Shown here in pieces: positions 23,271-30,186 of a stretch of DNA of 30,261 bases. The notes beneath the pieces were generated by a model. It was not told the origin of the DNA. It ran no database searches and was given only the letters and a program-made list of their open reading frames with translations. Source of the DNA: Mycolicibacterium malmesburyense (lineage in GTDB: Bacteria > Actinomycetota > Actinomycetes > Mycobacteriales > Mycobacteriaceae). The stretch spans positions 1 to 30,261 of the forward strand of contig NZ_CVTB01000281.1 of NCBI RefSeq assembly GCF_001050015.1. The letters are read 5' to 3'. Position 1 is the stretch's first letter. Every line of letters begins with the position of its first letter. Made by a program: the position numbers and the translations under genes.

Positions 23271-24038
23271 TTATCGCGATTCGGCCGCATGGGTCACCAA
23301 AGCCTCTGCCGCAGCATCGGTTTCACCGACTCGAATGGCGCTCTGTGCGACGGGTACGCGCCGCAGCCGCAGCGTCAGGTGTTGAAGCCGGTACTCCAGC
23401 GCGGTCATCAGCGGCTCCAACGGAGCGGCCACCTGCATCCGCAGCACCTCGGCGACGGTTGCGCGCCTGCGGCTACCACGCACCGTCGCGATGAACGCCG
23501 GTCCGCTGCCGTAGTGCAGCGACACCGTCACGTTCACCTCCTCGTCCGGGTGTGGCGCGCGCACCAGGTAGTGACCGTCGGTGCCGTTGAACGGCGACAC
23601 TCGCAGCTTCTTCGGCGCCATCGATGTCCCGTCCGGGCTCGGCGGCAACAGGTATGCATGCCGTCCTCCGCGGTGGTTGTGCATCTCCATGACGACGTGG
23701 CGCAGCACGCCCTCGGCGTCGTGGCACCAGTACAGCGTGACCGGATTGAAGACATAGCCGAGCACCCGCGCCTGCAGCAGCGCGGTGATCCGTCCGCCGC
23801 CCAGGTCGACTCCGCGGTCCCACAAGAACGCGTCGACGCGCTGTCGCAGTGCGTCCCCCGGGGCGCCGTCCAGGTGGTCGCGGGCGTCGAACCGCGCGAA
23901 CGGGCGCACCCACCACGGGACTCTCGGAAGCCGGTCAACGTCGACGAGCCAGCTGTAGCCGTGGTGCTCGAAATGGTGGTACACCGGCGCACGCCGCAGG
24001 TGCGCGGTTCGGGTCCGGTACAAGTACGCGCCATCCAC
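23271..24038 (-). CDS. DUF1365 family protein in the sigK operon
   Basis: A 255-residue DUF1365 protein: AHLRRAPVYHHFEHHGYSWL, VDVDRLPRVPWW, ALLQARVLGYVFNPVTLYWC, VMEMHNHRGGRHAYLL and RVSPFNGTDGHYLVR are the conserved blocks. M. tuberculosis Rv0448c, in the sigK operon, is the counterpart (from memory). DUF1365 genes often accompany cyclopropane-fatty-acid synthases and amine oxidases, but those partners are absent here, so its role (probably lipid-related) is uncertain. The GTG at 24038 lies 8 nt after the CCGAAT -10 box, suggesting a leaderless or nearly leaderless mRNA. It runs into sigK with a 2-bp gap. Confidence 0.9.
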   Translation of the reverse strand: MDGAYLYRTRTAHLRRAPVYHHFEHHGYSWLVDVDRLPRVPWWVRPFARFDARDHLDGAPGDALRQRVDAFLWDRGVDLGGGRITALLQARVLGYVFNPVTLYWCHDAEGVLRHVVMEMHNHRGGRHAYLLPPSPDGTSMAPKKLRVSPFNGTDGHYLVRAPHPDEEVNVTVSLHYGSGPAFIATVRGSRRRATVAEVLRMQVAAPLEPLMTALEYRLQHLTLRLRRVPVAQSAIRVGETDAAAEALVTHAAESR

Positions 24039-24046
24039 ATACCGGT

Positions 24047-24073
24047 ATTCGGAGCCGCCCGCGGTCTGGATGG
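24047..24073 (-). promoter_or_regulatory. SigK-dependent promoter (CCATCC-N15-CCGAAT)
   Basis: On the minus strand CCATCC (24073-24068), a 15-nt spacer and CCGAAT (24052-24047) reproduce the -35 and -10 elements reported for mycobacterial SigK promoters. It lies directly before the DUF1365-sigK-rskA operon and after the serine-hydrolase stop, so it predicts SigK autoregulation. Confidence 0.85.
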
Positions 24074-24077
24074 GTGC

Positions 24078-25160
24078 TCAGGCGGGGCAGTACAGCGCGT
24101 CGAGAATCGCGCCTCGCGGGTCGTCGGCCGGTGCCGTCGACTCCGGCGACTGGGTCAGCGTCACCGAGACGGCCGGGCCGTCGACGGTCTTGACCGCGAA
24201 GCTGTGGAACCCGTTGATGTCACCGCCGTGGCCCCATGCGGTGACGCCGCACGGCAACGACACCCGCCCCAGGCCCAACCCGTAGGACAGGAGACCGTCG
24301 GTGTCCGGCATCGGGACCGTTCGCATCATCTCCTCGAGTTGGGGGCCGGGCACGACCCGCCCGTCGAGCAGGGCGGTGTAGAACGCCGTCGTGTCCTCGT
24401 TGGTGGACACCAGCCCCCCGGCGGTCCACGCCGCGGAGGCGTTGAAGTCGGTGACGTCGGTGCGGCTGCCGTCGAGCACCTCATAGCCGTGGGCGAACGG
24501 CACCCGCAGTCCGCGGTCGCCGGGGGCGGGGAAGTACGTGTCGAACAGGCCCAGCGGCAGCATGATTCGGGCGGTGATCTCGTCGGCGGCCGGTCGTCCC
24601 GTGATCCTCTCGATCAGCAGCCCCGCGATGATGTAGTTGGTGTTGGTGTACTTCATCGCCGCGCCGGGGGCGAACTGCGCGGGCCCGGGGAGCGCCATGT
24701 CGAGCAGCCGATCGCCCGACACAGGCTCCTGCGGGACCTCGGTGAGATCGTCGAAATAGTCCGGCAGGCCGCTCTGGTGCCGTAGCAACTGGCGCACGGT
24801 GATCGCGGTGGCATCGATGCCCTCGCCCCGGATCCGGCCGGGCAGGTACGTCTCGATCGGCTCGTCGAGCTTGATTTTGCCCTCGGCGACCAGCTGTAGA
24901 ACCGTCGCTGCCACAAAGGTTTTCGTGATGCTGCCGACCCGCACGTGGGTGTTGGGCGCGAAGCCGTCCTTGGTGTCGACGTCGGAGTATCCGGCCGAGT
25001 ATCGAGTCAGATGGGCGCCGTCGCGGATCACGACGACCCCGCCGGCGAGTCCTTCGAACGCGACGCTCTGGGAGAGTGTTGCGTCGACGGGGGCGGGCTG
25101 GGCGTGCACGGGCGCCGCGGTGAGCATGAGGAACAGGACCGCCAGAGCCGCGATACGCAT
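24078..25160 (-). CDS. Secreted serine beta-lactamase-like hydrolase (class C/PBP4* type)
   Basis: A 360-residue serine hydrolase with a Sec signal peptide (MRIAALAVLFLMLTAAPVHA). Active-site motifs are SITK (Ser77, Lys80, after VRVG), YTN in KYTNTNYIIAG as the tyrosine motif, and HGG in WGHGGDINGF as the third box. The family includes D-Ala-D-Ala carboxypeptidases, esterases and class C beta-lactamases; the secreted location suggests action on the envelope or on exogenous esters. The ATG at 25160 overlaps the previous stop (TGATG), which argues against the TTG codon one position upstream. It is the last gene of the mntH operon and ends before the SigK promoter. Confidence 0.9.
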   Translation of the reverse strand: MRIAALAVLFLMLTAAPVHAQPAPVDATLSQSVAFEGLAGGVVVIRDGAHLTRYSAGYSDVDTKDGFAPNTHVRVGSITKTFVAATVLQLVAEGKIKLDEPIETYLPGRIRGEGIDATAITVRQLLRHQSGLPDYFDDLTEVPQEPVSGDRLLDMALPGPAQFAPGAAMKYTNTNYIIAGLLIERITGRPAADEITARIMLPLGLFDTYFPAPGDRGLRVPFAHGYEVLDGSRTDVTDFNASAAWTAGGLVSTNEDTTAFYTALLDGRVVPGPQLEEMMRTVPMPDTDGLLSYGLGLGRVSLPCGVTAWGHGGDINGFHSFAVKTVDGPAVSVTLTQSPESTAPADDPRGAILDALYCPA

Positions 25161-26221
25161 CAAGCCGACAGTAGTTCCCAGGAATGCGCGGACGCGACGA
25201 GCCCCTGGATCAGTGCGGACGTCGCCGGCGTGAGCCCGTCATCGCCGGGTAGCTGGCTGCGGGGGCTGATGCCGCGCACCCGCGGCGTCAGCTCGAGTTG
25301 CGCCCCGCCCCCGCGGACGCGGTTGACGGGGTTGTCGGGATGCATTCCGCGCAGCTCGCGGGGGATCGCGTCGAGATCGGTGATCACCTGGTAGCCGGGC
25401 ACTTCGACGTGCTCGGCGAGGTGCCCGGCGAGTGCGCGGTTGCGGCCGCCGGCGAGCAATTGCGTGCTGCGACCGATGCGGCCGTAGCCGTGCAGCGACA
25501 CCGCGACGTCGACGTGGTCGAGGAACTCCGCAAGACGTTGGGACTCCTGTGCGCGGTAGAGCGCCGAGGGCAGATGGTGTGGGTAGTGGTCGGGATGGCG
25601 CACCACATACAGCGAGGCGCCCGCCGCGTCGGCCGCGCGTTCGGCGATCACATCGGTCATCTGCTCGAGGCCGCCGCCGTGAATGGCCAGAAAACCGAAG
25701 CGAGACCGCAGTATTCGTTCCTCGACGATGCCCGGCTGCGCGAGGAGGTCCGAAAGTGACTGTGGGGCGGGGATATCGGATTGCCCGGTGCGCCCGGGCC
25801 AGTGTGCCGGGTCCCACCGCTTGAGGAACTCGACCCAGCGCACCGGTAGGCCGTGATGGAGGGCGCCATCGATGATGCGCTCCAGGTATCCGGGTCGCGG
25901 TGGACCGGGGTCGACGCGGTGGTCGATGTACACCCACGCCTCTGCCGGTCCGTCGTCGGTGTGCACGGTGAGCCGGTCGCGGCGGTAGCGCACCGGTACG
26001 CCTTCTGCGCTGTCGAGCACCGCCAGATCGCGATCGGTGAGCTGCCACAGCACACCGTGCACTTCGGAGCCGTCGAACGGTTCGACCGTGGCGACGCCGC
26101 GCTCGTTGATCAGCCAGTCGTGGTCGGCCAGTTTCGCCGGCCGGGGATTCACCGCGTCGGGACACCGCAACGCCATCTGAGAGACGTTGAGGTTCGACCC
26201 GTACGCGAAGTACGCGTGCAT
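25160..26221 (-). CDS. Fusion: gamma-glutamylcyclotransferase-like domain plus poly-gamma-glutamate hydrolase (DUF867-like)
   Basis: A 353-residue two-domain protein. Residues 1-125 are a GGCT/AIG2-like fold: YFAYGSNLN (substrate loop) and LDSAEGVPVRYRR with the presumed catalytic Glu73. Residues of about 165-345 resemble poly-gamma-glutamate hydrolases: FGFLAIHGGGLEQMTD (zinc-type HGG-x-x-E, 181-186), ASLYVVRHPD, FLDHVDVAVSLHGYGR (His244) and PDNPVNRVRGGGAQLEL. Both parts act on gamma-glutamyl bonds in known families, so a role in gamma-glutamyl peptide breakdown is attractive but unproven. No signal peptide is seen, hence cytoplasmic. Its ATG overlaps the mntH stop (TGATG) and its stop overlaps the next start in the same way. 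Confidence 0.82.
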   Translation of the reverse strand: MHAYFAYGSNLNVSQMALRCPDAVNPRPAKLADHDWLINERGVATVEPFDGSEVHGVLWQLTDRDLAVLDSAEGVPVRYRRDRLTVHTDDGPAEAWVYIDHRVDPGPPRPGYLERIIDGALHHGLPVRWVEFLKRWDPAHWPGRTGQSDIPAPQSLSDLLAQPGIVEERILRSRFGFLAIHGGGLEQMTDVIAERAADAAGASLYVVRHPDHYPHHLPSALYRAQESQRLAEFLDHVDVAVSLHGYGRIGRSTQLLAGGRNRALAGHLAEHVEVPGYQVITDLDAIPRELRGMHPDNPVNRVRGGGAQLELTPRVRGISPRSQLPGDDGLTPATSALIQGLVASAHSWELLSA

Positions 26222-27447
26222 CAACCCGTGAGCGTCAGATAGATCAACACCACGTTCAAGAGGGTAATCAGGCCGGCGATGACCCACCCGAGAGCCGTCG
26301 TCACCCGATGGTTGACGTCGTCGCCCATCAGGGCCCGGTCGCTGGTCAGCCGCACCAGCGGGATCAGCGCGAACGGAATCCCGAACGAGAGCACCACCTG
26401 CGACAGCACCAGCGCGCGGCTGGGGTCCAGGCCCACGGCCAGCACCGCCAGCGCCGGCAGCAGCGTGATGAGCCGCCGCAGCACCAGCGGAATGGAGCGG
26501 TGCAGCAGACCCTGCATGATCATGGCGCCGGCGTAGGCGCCGACCGACGACGACGCCAGCCCCGAGGCGAGCAGGCCGATCGCGAACAGCAGCGCGATCG
26601 TCGGCCCGAGCGTCTCGCCGACCGCCGTGTGTGCCCCCTCGATCGAATCGGTGTTCTCCTGACCTCGCAGGTTCGTCGCGGCGACCAACACCATCGACAG
26701 GTTGACCGCCCCGGCGATGACCATCGCGATGCCGACGTCCCAGCGGGTGACCCGCAGCAGCATCCGGCGCATCGGCCCGGCCTCGGGATGGCCGTGCCGG
26801 TCCCGAGCCAGCCCCGAGTGCAGATACACCGCGTGGGGCATCACGGTGGCACCCAGCATCGCCGCTGCGATCAACACGCTCTCGGTGCCCGCGAACTTCG
26901 GTACCAGTCCGGCCGCCGCCTGGTCGATCGGTGGGGGAGCGACGAACAGGCTGGCGAGGAAGCCGACCGCGATGACGGCCAGCAGTCCGGTGATGACGCG
27001 TTCGAACGAGTTCTGACCGCGGCGGTCCTTGACCATGAGCAACACCAGCGAGACGACGCCGGTGATGATGCCGCCGGTGAGCAGCGGTAGGTCGAACAGC
27101 AGGTACAGCGCGATCGCACCGCCCACGACCTCGGCGAGATCGGTTGCCATCGCGACCATTTCGGCCTGCAGCCAGTAGGTCAGCCGGGTGCGGCGCCGCA
27201 TCCGGCCGCCCACCGCCTCCGGCAGCGACATCCCGGTCACCAGGCCGAGCTTCGCCGAGAGGTACTGCACGATGCAGGCCATTGCGTTGGCCGCGACGAT
27301 CACCCAGATCAGCAGGAAGCCGAACTGCGCGCCGGCGCTGACGTTGGCGGCGACGTTGCCGGGGTCGACGTAAGCGATGGCCGCAACGAACGCCGGTCCG
27401 AGCAGCAGCCAACTCGGCCGCGCCTTCACCTCGGTGCTCTGGGCCAC
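26221..27447 (-). CDS. mntH: NRAMP-family Mn2+/divalent metal transporter MntH
   Basis: A 408-residue, about 11-helix proton-coupled metal transporter. Metal-site motifs are DPGN in TM1 (Asp28, Asn31) and ATVMPH in TM6 (Ala200, Met203, His205). Mn2+ is the usual substrate; M. tuberculosis Rv0924c is the counterpart. The GTG at 27447 is preceded by GAGGTGGG. A TTAGG-N4-CCGAA inverted repeat (27484-27497) overlaps the -10 region, so a DtxR-family regulator such as MntR or IdeR is a likely controller. The gene heads an operon with the GGCT/PGA hydrolase and serine hydrolase, joined by TGATG overlaps. Confidence 0.95.
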   Translation of the reverse strand: MAQSTEVKARPSWLLLGPAFVAAIAYVDPGNVAANVSAGAQFGFLLIWVIVAANAMACIVQYLSAKLGLVTGMSLPEAVGGRMRRRTRLTYWLQAEMVAMATDLAEVVGGAIALYLLFDLPLLTGGIITGVVSLVLLMVKDRRGQNSFERVITGLLAVIAVGFLASLFVAPPPIDQAAAGLVPKFAGTESVLIAAAMLGATVMPHAVYLHSGLARDRHGHPEAGPMRRMLLRVTRWDVGIAMVIAGAVNLSMVLVAATNLRGQENTDSIEGAHTAVGETLGPTIALLFAIGLLASGLASSSVGAYAGAMIMQGLLHRSIPLVLRRLITLLPALAVLAVGLDPSRALVLSQVVLSFGIPFALIPLVRLTSDRALMGDDVNHRVTTALGWVIAGLITLLNVVLIYLTLTG

Positions 27448-27483
27448 CCCACCTCGCTCTATCCGGAGTTGCGAATAGAAAAG

Positions 27484-27497
27484 TTAGGGTAGCCGAA
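27484..27497. promoter_or_regulatory. DtxR-family-like operator upstream of mntH
   Basis: TTAGG-GTAG-CCGAA is a near-symmetric repeat; over 19 bp the region matches the IdeR consensus at about 12 positions. It overlaps minus-strand TACCCT (27491-27486) and TAACTT (27486-27481), both possible -10 boxes, 34-44 bp before the GTG. MntR or IdeR are the obvious candidates; which one binds cannot be told. Confidence 0.45.
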
Positions 27498-27523
27498 ACC
27501 TTCGCTTGCGGGTGGACCGGGCC

Positions 27524-27766
27524 TTACTTGTGCCCGCCGCCGAGTCCGATGACCAGGCCGCCGCCCCACGGCCAACCCCAGTACGGGTTGGTCTGCACCG
27601 ACGGAGACGTGACGATTTGCGAGCTTCCGTTGGTCTGGCACTGCGTGGTGTTCGGGCTGATGTTGGTGCATTCGGGCGCCGCGCCGGCGACGGGTGCGAC
27701 GAGCGCGCACACGGCGACGCCACCCGCCGCGAGAAGCGGTGGCAGGCAACGATATACGGCCTTCAT
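27524..27766 (-). CDS. Small secreted protein, paralogue A
   Basis: An 80-residue exported protein of unknown function. A Sec signal peptide (MKAVYRCLPPLLAAGGVAVC followed by ALVAPVAGAA) precedes a mature part of about 51 residues with two cysteines (ECTNISPNTTQC) likely forming a disulfide, then IVTSPSVQTNPYWGWPWGGG and a glycine-rich end. The ATG at 27766 follows GAGGAGG, so the longer frame upstream is not used. Its layout and end resemble paralogue B just upstream, suggesting a tandem duplication. It lies between that gene and mntH, with 76 bp and a metal-type operator before mntH. Confidence 0.75.
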   Translation of the reverse strand: MKAVYRCLPPLLAAGGVAVCALVAPVAGAAPECTNISPNTTQCQTNGSSQIVTSPSVQTNPYWGWPWGGGLVIGLGGGHK

Positions 27767-27855
27767 GGTTGGCCTCCTCGGGCCAGGGGACGTCTGACCA
27801 GTGGCCGCTGTCGACGGCGGCACCGTGAAAGACGTTGAGAGTCAATCCCCGACGA

Positions 27856-28125
27856 TCACGGGAAGAAGAAGCCGTCGCCTTCCCACATGCTGCCCCACGG
27901 GCCGACGTACTCCTGCTCGGCGGGAGTGGCGTTGATCGAGACGTTGCCCGGCGTCACGCATTCGGTGGTGGAACCGCCGATGGCCTGCGCGCCGCCGGTG
28001 TCGACGCACTGCGGCAGGGTGGGATTCGGGGCCGGTTCGGCGACGGCCAGCGGGGACGCCGCGAGCGCTGCCGCGATGCCGCCGGCAGCGATCGCCGGAG
28101 CGAGATAACGAAGGGTGGTCCGCAT
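27856..28125 (-). CDS. Small secreted protein, paralogue B
   Basis: An 89-residue exported protein of unknown function. The signal peptide MRTTLRYLAPAIAAGGIAAA (continuing to about residue 30, AVAEPAP) is followed by a short mature chain with two cysteines (QCVDTGGAQAIGGSTTEC), then VSINATPAEQEYVGPWGSMW and a Phe-rich end. Cysteine pair, T-[SP] segment and Trp-rich tail match paralogue A. ATG 28125 is preferred because GAGGA lies 7 nt upstream; an in-frame GTG two codons earlier is possible. It begins 21 bp after the DapB-like gene and may be co-transcribed with it. Confidence 0.75.
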   Translation of the reverse strand: MRTTLRYLAPAIAAGGIAAALAASPLAVAEPAPNPTLPQCVDTGGAQAIGGSTTECVTPGNVSINATPAEQEYVGPWGSMWEGDGFFFP

Positions 28126-28146
28126 AGGCACGTCCTCGATTCTGGT

Positions 28147-29235
28147 CTACCCCCGGCCTTGCTGCACAGCGTACAACCCTTTTCCGGTGATCAGCGGCAA
28201 GTCGAGCGTCGTCCGGATGCCCGGTGGCGCCGCCACGACCGCGGGGATGGCGTTGACGACACGGGCGGCCGTCGCGACGAGTCCGGCGTGGTTGTGGTCA
28301 CCGTTCGGGCTGCTCAGGCAGAGGTCGATCGTGTACGACGGTTCGCCGGTGATCTCGATGCGGTACGAGCCGCCCTCCTGCGCCGGTTGCGGCCAGTCCG
28401 GGTGCAGGTCGTCGCGCAGGCGGGTGACGTGTTCCAGCACGACGGCGACCTTGCCGTCCTTGATGCCCTGGACTTCGAAGCGCAGCGCGGCGGCGGTGCC
28501 CTTGGCGATGTGGCCCGAGGCGATGTCGAAATCCTCCGGAGCCGGTTCGCGCACATAGGTTTCGGACACCTTGTCGAGTTCGATGCCGAGCCCCGCTGCC
28601 AGTTGCCTGACCACCGATCCCCAGGCCAGGCTCAGCACACCGGGTTGCAACAGCATCGGGATCTCGTCGAGCGGCTTGCCGAAGCCCATCACGTCGAACA
28701 TGACCGTGGCGCTGTCGTAGGTGTCGTAGTTGATGATCTCCATGCACCGGATCTGCTCGACGCTCTGGCAGGTTCCGGCGAGCGCGAGCGGAAGCAGGTC
28801 GTTGGCGAAACCGGGGTCGATTCCGTTGACGAAGACGCTCGACTGGCCGGTATGCGTCGCTTCCTCGATCGGCGTGACGAGTTCGGAGGGCAGCACCTGC
28901 CACGGGTACTGCAGGAAGACCGCGCTGCTGCCGACGACGTTGACGCCGGCGGCCAGGATGCGGCGGTAGTCCTCGAGCGCCTCGGGTAGCCGGTTGTCGG
29001 CCATCGCGGTGTAGACCGCGCAGTCGGGTTTGGTGGCCAGCACCGCGTCGAGGTCCGTCGTGGCCGTGACGCCCGTCGAAATCTGCAGTCCGGCAAGCTC
29101 ACCCGCGTCCTTGCCGGCCTTGGCCTCCGACGACACCCAAACGGCGGTGAGTTCGTACTGCGGGTCGTTGATGAGCTGGGTCAGCGCGTGCCTGCCGACG
29201 TTGCCGGTGCCGATCGCGGCCACTTTGATCGTCAT
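28147..29235 (-). CDS. NAD(P)-dependent oxidoreductase, dihydrodipicolinate-reductase-like
   Basis: A 362-residue protein with an N-terminal Rossmann domain (VAAIGTGNVGRHALTQL; GTGNVG at 9-14) of the DapB/2,4-diaminopentanoate-dehydrogenase type and a C-terminal domain with GIDPGFANDLLPLALAG and EIINYDTYDSATVMFDVMGF. Mycobacteria carry many such paralogues (Rv0926c from memory); most are uncharacterised reductases rather than the lysine enzyme DapB, which is about 250 aa. The ATG at 29235 sits 10 bp after the SDR stop, indicating co-transcription with that gene. The pair probably acts in one pathway, substrate unknown. Confidence 0.88.
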   Translation of the reverse strand: MTIKVAAIGTGNVGRHALTQLINDPQYELTAVWVSSEAKAGKDAGELAGLQISTGVTATTDLDAVLATKPDCAVYTAMADNRLPEALEDYRRILAAGVNVVGSSAVFLQYPWQVLPSELVTPIEEATHTGQSSVFVNGIDPGFANDLLPLALAGTCQSVEQIRCMEIINYDTYDSATVMFDVMGFGKPLDEIPMLLQPGVLSLAWGSVVRQLAAGLGIELDKVSETYVREPAPEDFDIASGHIAKGTAAALRFEVQGIKDGKVAVVLEHVTRLRDDLHPDWPQPAQEGGSYRIEITGEPSYTIDLCLSSPNGDHNHAGLVATAARVVNAIPAVVAAPPGIRTTLDLPLITGKGLYAVQQGRG

Positions 29236-29245
29236 GGAAGTCCTC

Positions 29246-30037
29246 TCAGAGGTCCGGGATGGGCATGTCGAGATTGGGCATCGTCAGGCCGCCGTCGACC
29301 TCGAGCGTCTTGCCCGTCAGATAACTGCCGGCCGGGGAGGCGAGGTACACCGCGGCGGCGGCGATGTCCTGCGGATCGCCCAATCGGCGCATCGGGGTGG
29401 CCTGTTCCATCGGCTCACGCAGTTCGTCGTTGGAGGCGACGATGTCGAGTGCCGACGTGAGGATCGACCCCGGGGCGATCGCGTTGACGCGGATCCGCGG
29501 GCACAGGTCGAGCGCGGACAACCGGGTGTAGTGCGCGAGCGCGGCCTTGGCCGTCCCGTAGGCGGCGAATCCCCGGCCGGCGAGTCGACCCATCGTCGAG
29601 GTGATGTTGATGATGCTGCCGCCGCCGGAGTGCTCGAGCATCAGCGGTACCGCGGCGGTGGTGAGCGCGTGCGCGGTGGTGACGTTGAAGGTGAACGCGT
29701 CGCGCAGGTCCTTGGTGGAGGTGTTCAGCAGTGCATTCGGCATGGTGCCGCCGACGTTGTTGACGACGATGTCTAGTTTCCCGAACGCCTCGACTGCGGC
29801 GCCGGCCAGCGTGGCGGTGTCCGCGGGGTGGGCCAGGTCGGCGACCACGATGTGCGCCCTGCGACCGACGCCCTTGATCTGCTCGGCGACCTCTTCGAGC
29901 TGCGACTGCGTGCGCGCCGCGATCACCACGTCCGCACCGGCTTCCGCGAATGCGACGGCCATCGCGGCACCCAGACCGCGGCCCGCCCCGGTCACTACGG
30001 CCACCTGATCGTCGAGCCGGAATCTGTCAAGAATCAC
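29246..30037 (-). CDS. Short-chain dehydrogenase/reductase (Rv0927c-like)
   Basis: A 263-residue classical SDR with all motifs: TGAGRGLG cofactor loop (16-23), DLAHP, NNVGG, serine strand [19 protein letters not shown] (Tyr-x3-Lys) and the C-terminal [13 protein letters not shown]. It would oxidise an alcohol or reduce a ketone with NAD(P)(H). The GTG at 30037 follows GGAAGGA with an 8-nt spacer. A perfect TNNAACNNGTTNNA motif (30103-30116), the KstR consensus, lies 66 bp upstream. This hints at sterol-responsive control, together with the DapB-like gene 10 bp downstream. Confidence 0.93.
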   Translation of the reverse strand: MILDRFRLDDQVAVVTGAGRGLGAAMAVAFAEAGADVVIAARTQSQLEEVAEQIKGVGRRAHIVVADLAHPADTATLAGAAVEAFGKLDIVVNNVGGTMPNALLNTSTKDLRDAFTFNVTTAHALTTAAVPLMLEHSGGGSIINITSTMGRLAGRGFAAYGTAKAALAHYTRLSALDLCPRIRVNAIAPGSILTSALDIVASNDELREPMEQATPMRRLGDPQDIAAAAVYLASPAGSYLTGKTLEVDGGLTMPNLDMPIPDL

Positions 30038-30102
30038 GTTTCGAGTCCTTCCCTCGCCGGGCGAACCGTAACACCGGCGCGAGTCCGCGTGGGGAGGCTT
30101 TC

Positions 30103-30116
30103 TGAAACACGTTCTA
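30103..30116. promoter_or_regulatory. KstR-type operator motif
   Basis: TGAAACACGTTCTA fits TNNAACNNGTTNNA at every fixed position, the 14-bp motif described for the mycobacterial cholesterol-catabolism repressor KstR. It lies upstream of the SDR gene; a minus-strand TACGGT (30070-30065) is a possible -10. The motif's right half is the better match to the extended KstR palindrome. Confidence 0.5.
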
Positions 30117-30165
30117 ATCGCGATGTTCGGGCGTTGAGCGCGTCGGACGTGTCGGCGGGGTGGGG

Positions 30166-30186
30166 TAGTATCGAAAGTATGTTCGA
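30166..30186 (+). promoter_or_regulatory. Leaderless promoter and LexA (SOS) box of the 13E12-type gene
   Basis: TAGTAT (30166-30171) ends 7 nt before the ATG at 30179, a typical leaderless layout. TCGAAAGTATGTTCGA (30171-30186) matches the mycobacterial SOS box TCGAAC-N4-GTTCGA with one mismatch and covers the transcription start and start codon. LexA binding here would block transcription directly. Confidence 0.75.

Noticed and set aside
25160..27412. A 750-codon minus-strand open frame continuous through mntH and the GGCT/PGA hydrolase gene
   Set aside because: Its first about 400 codons are an out-of-frame shadow of mntH (Arg/Gly-rich, no domains). The real gene starts at ATG 26221, where the TGATG overlap and YFAYGSNLN occur.
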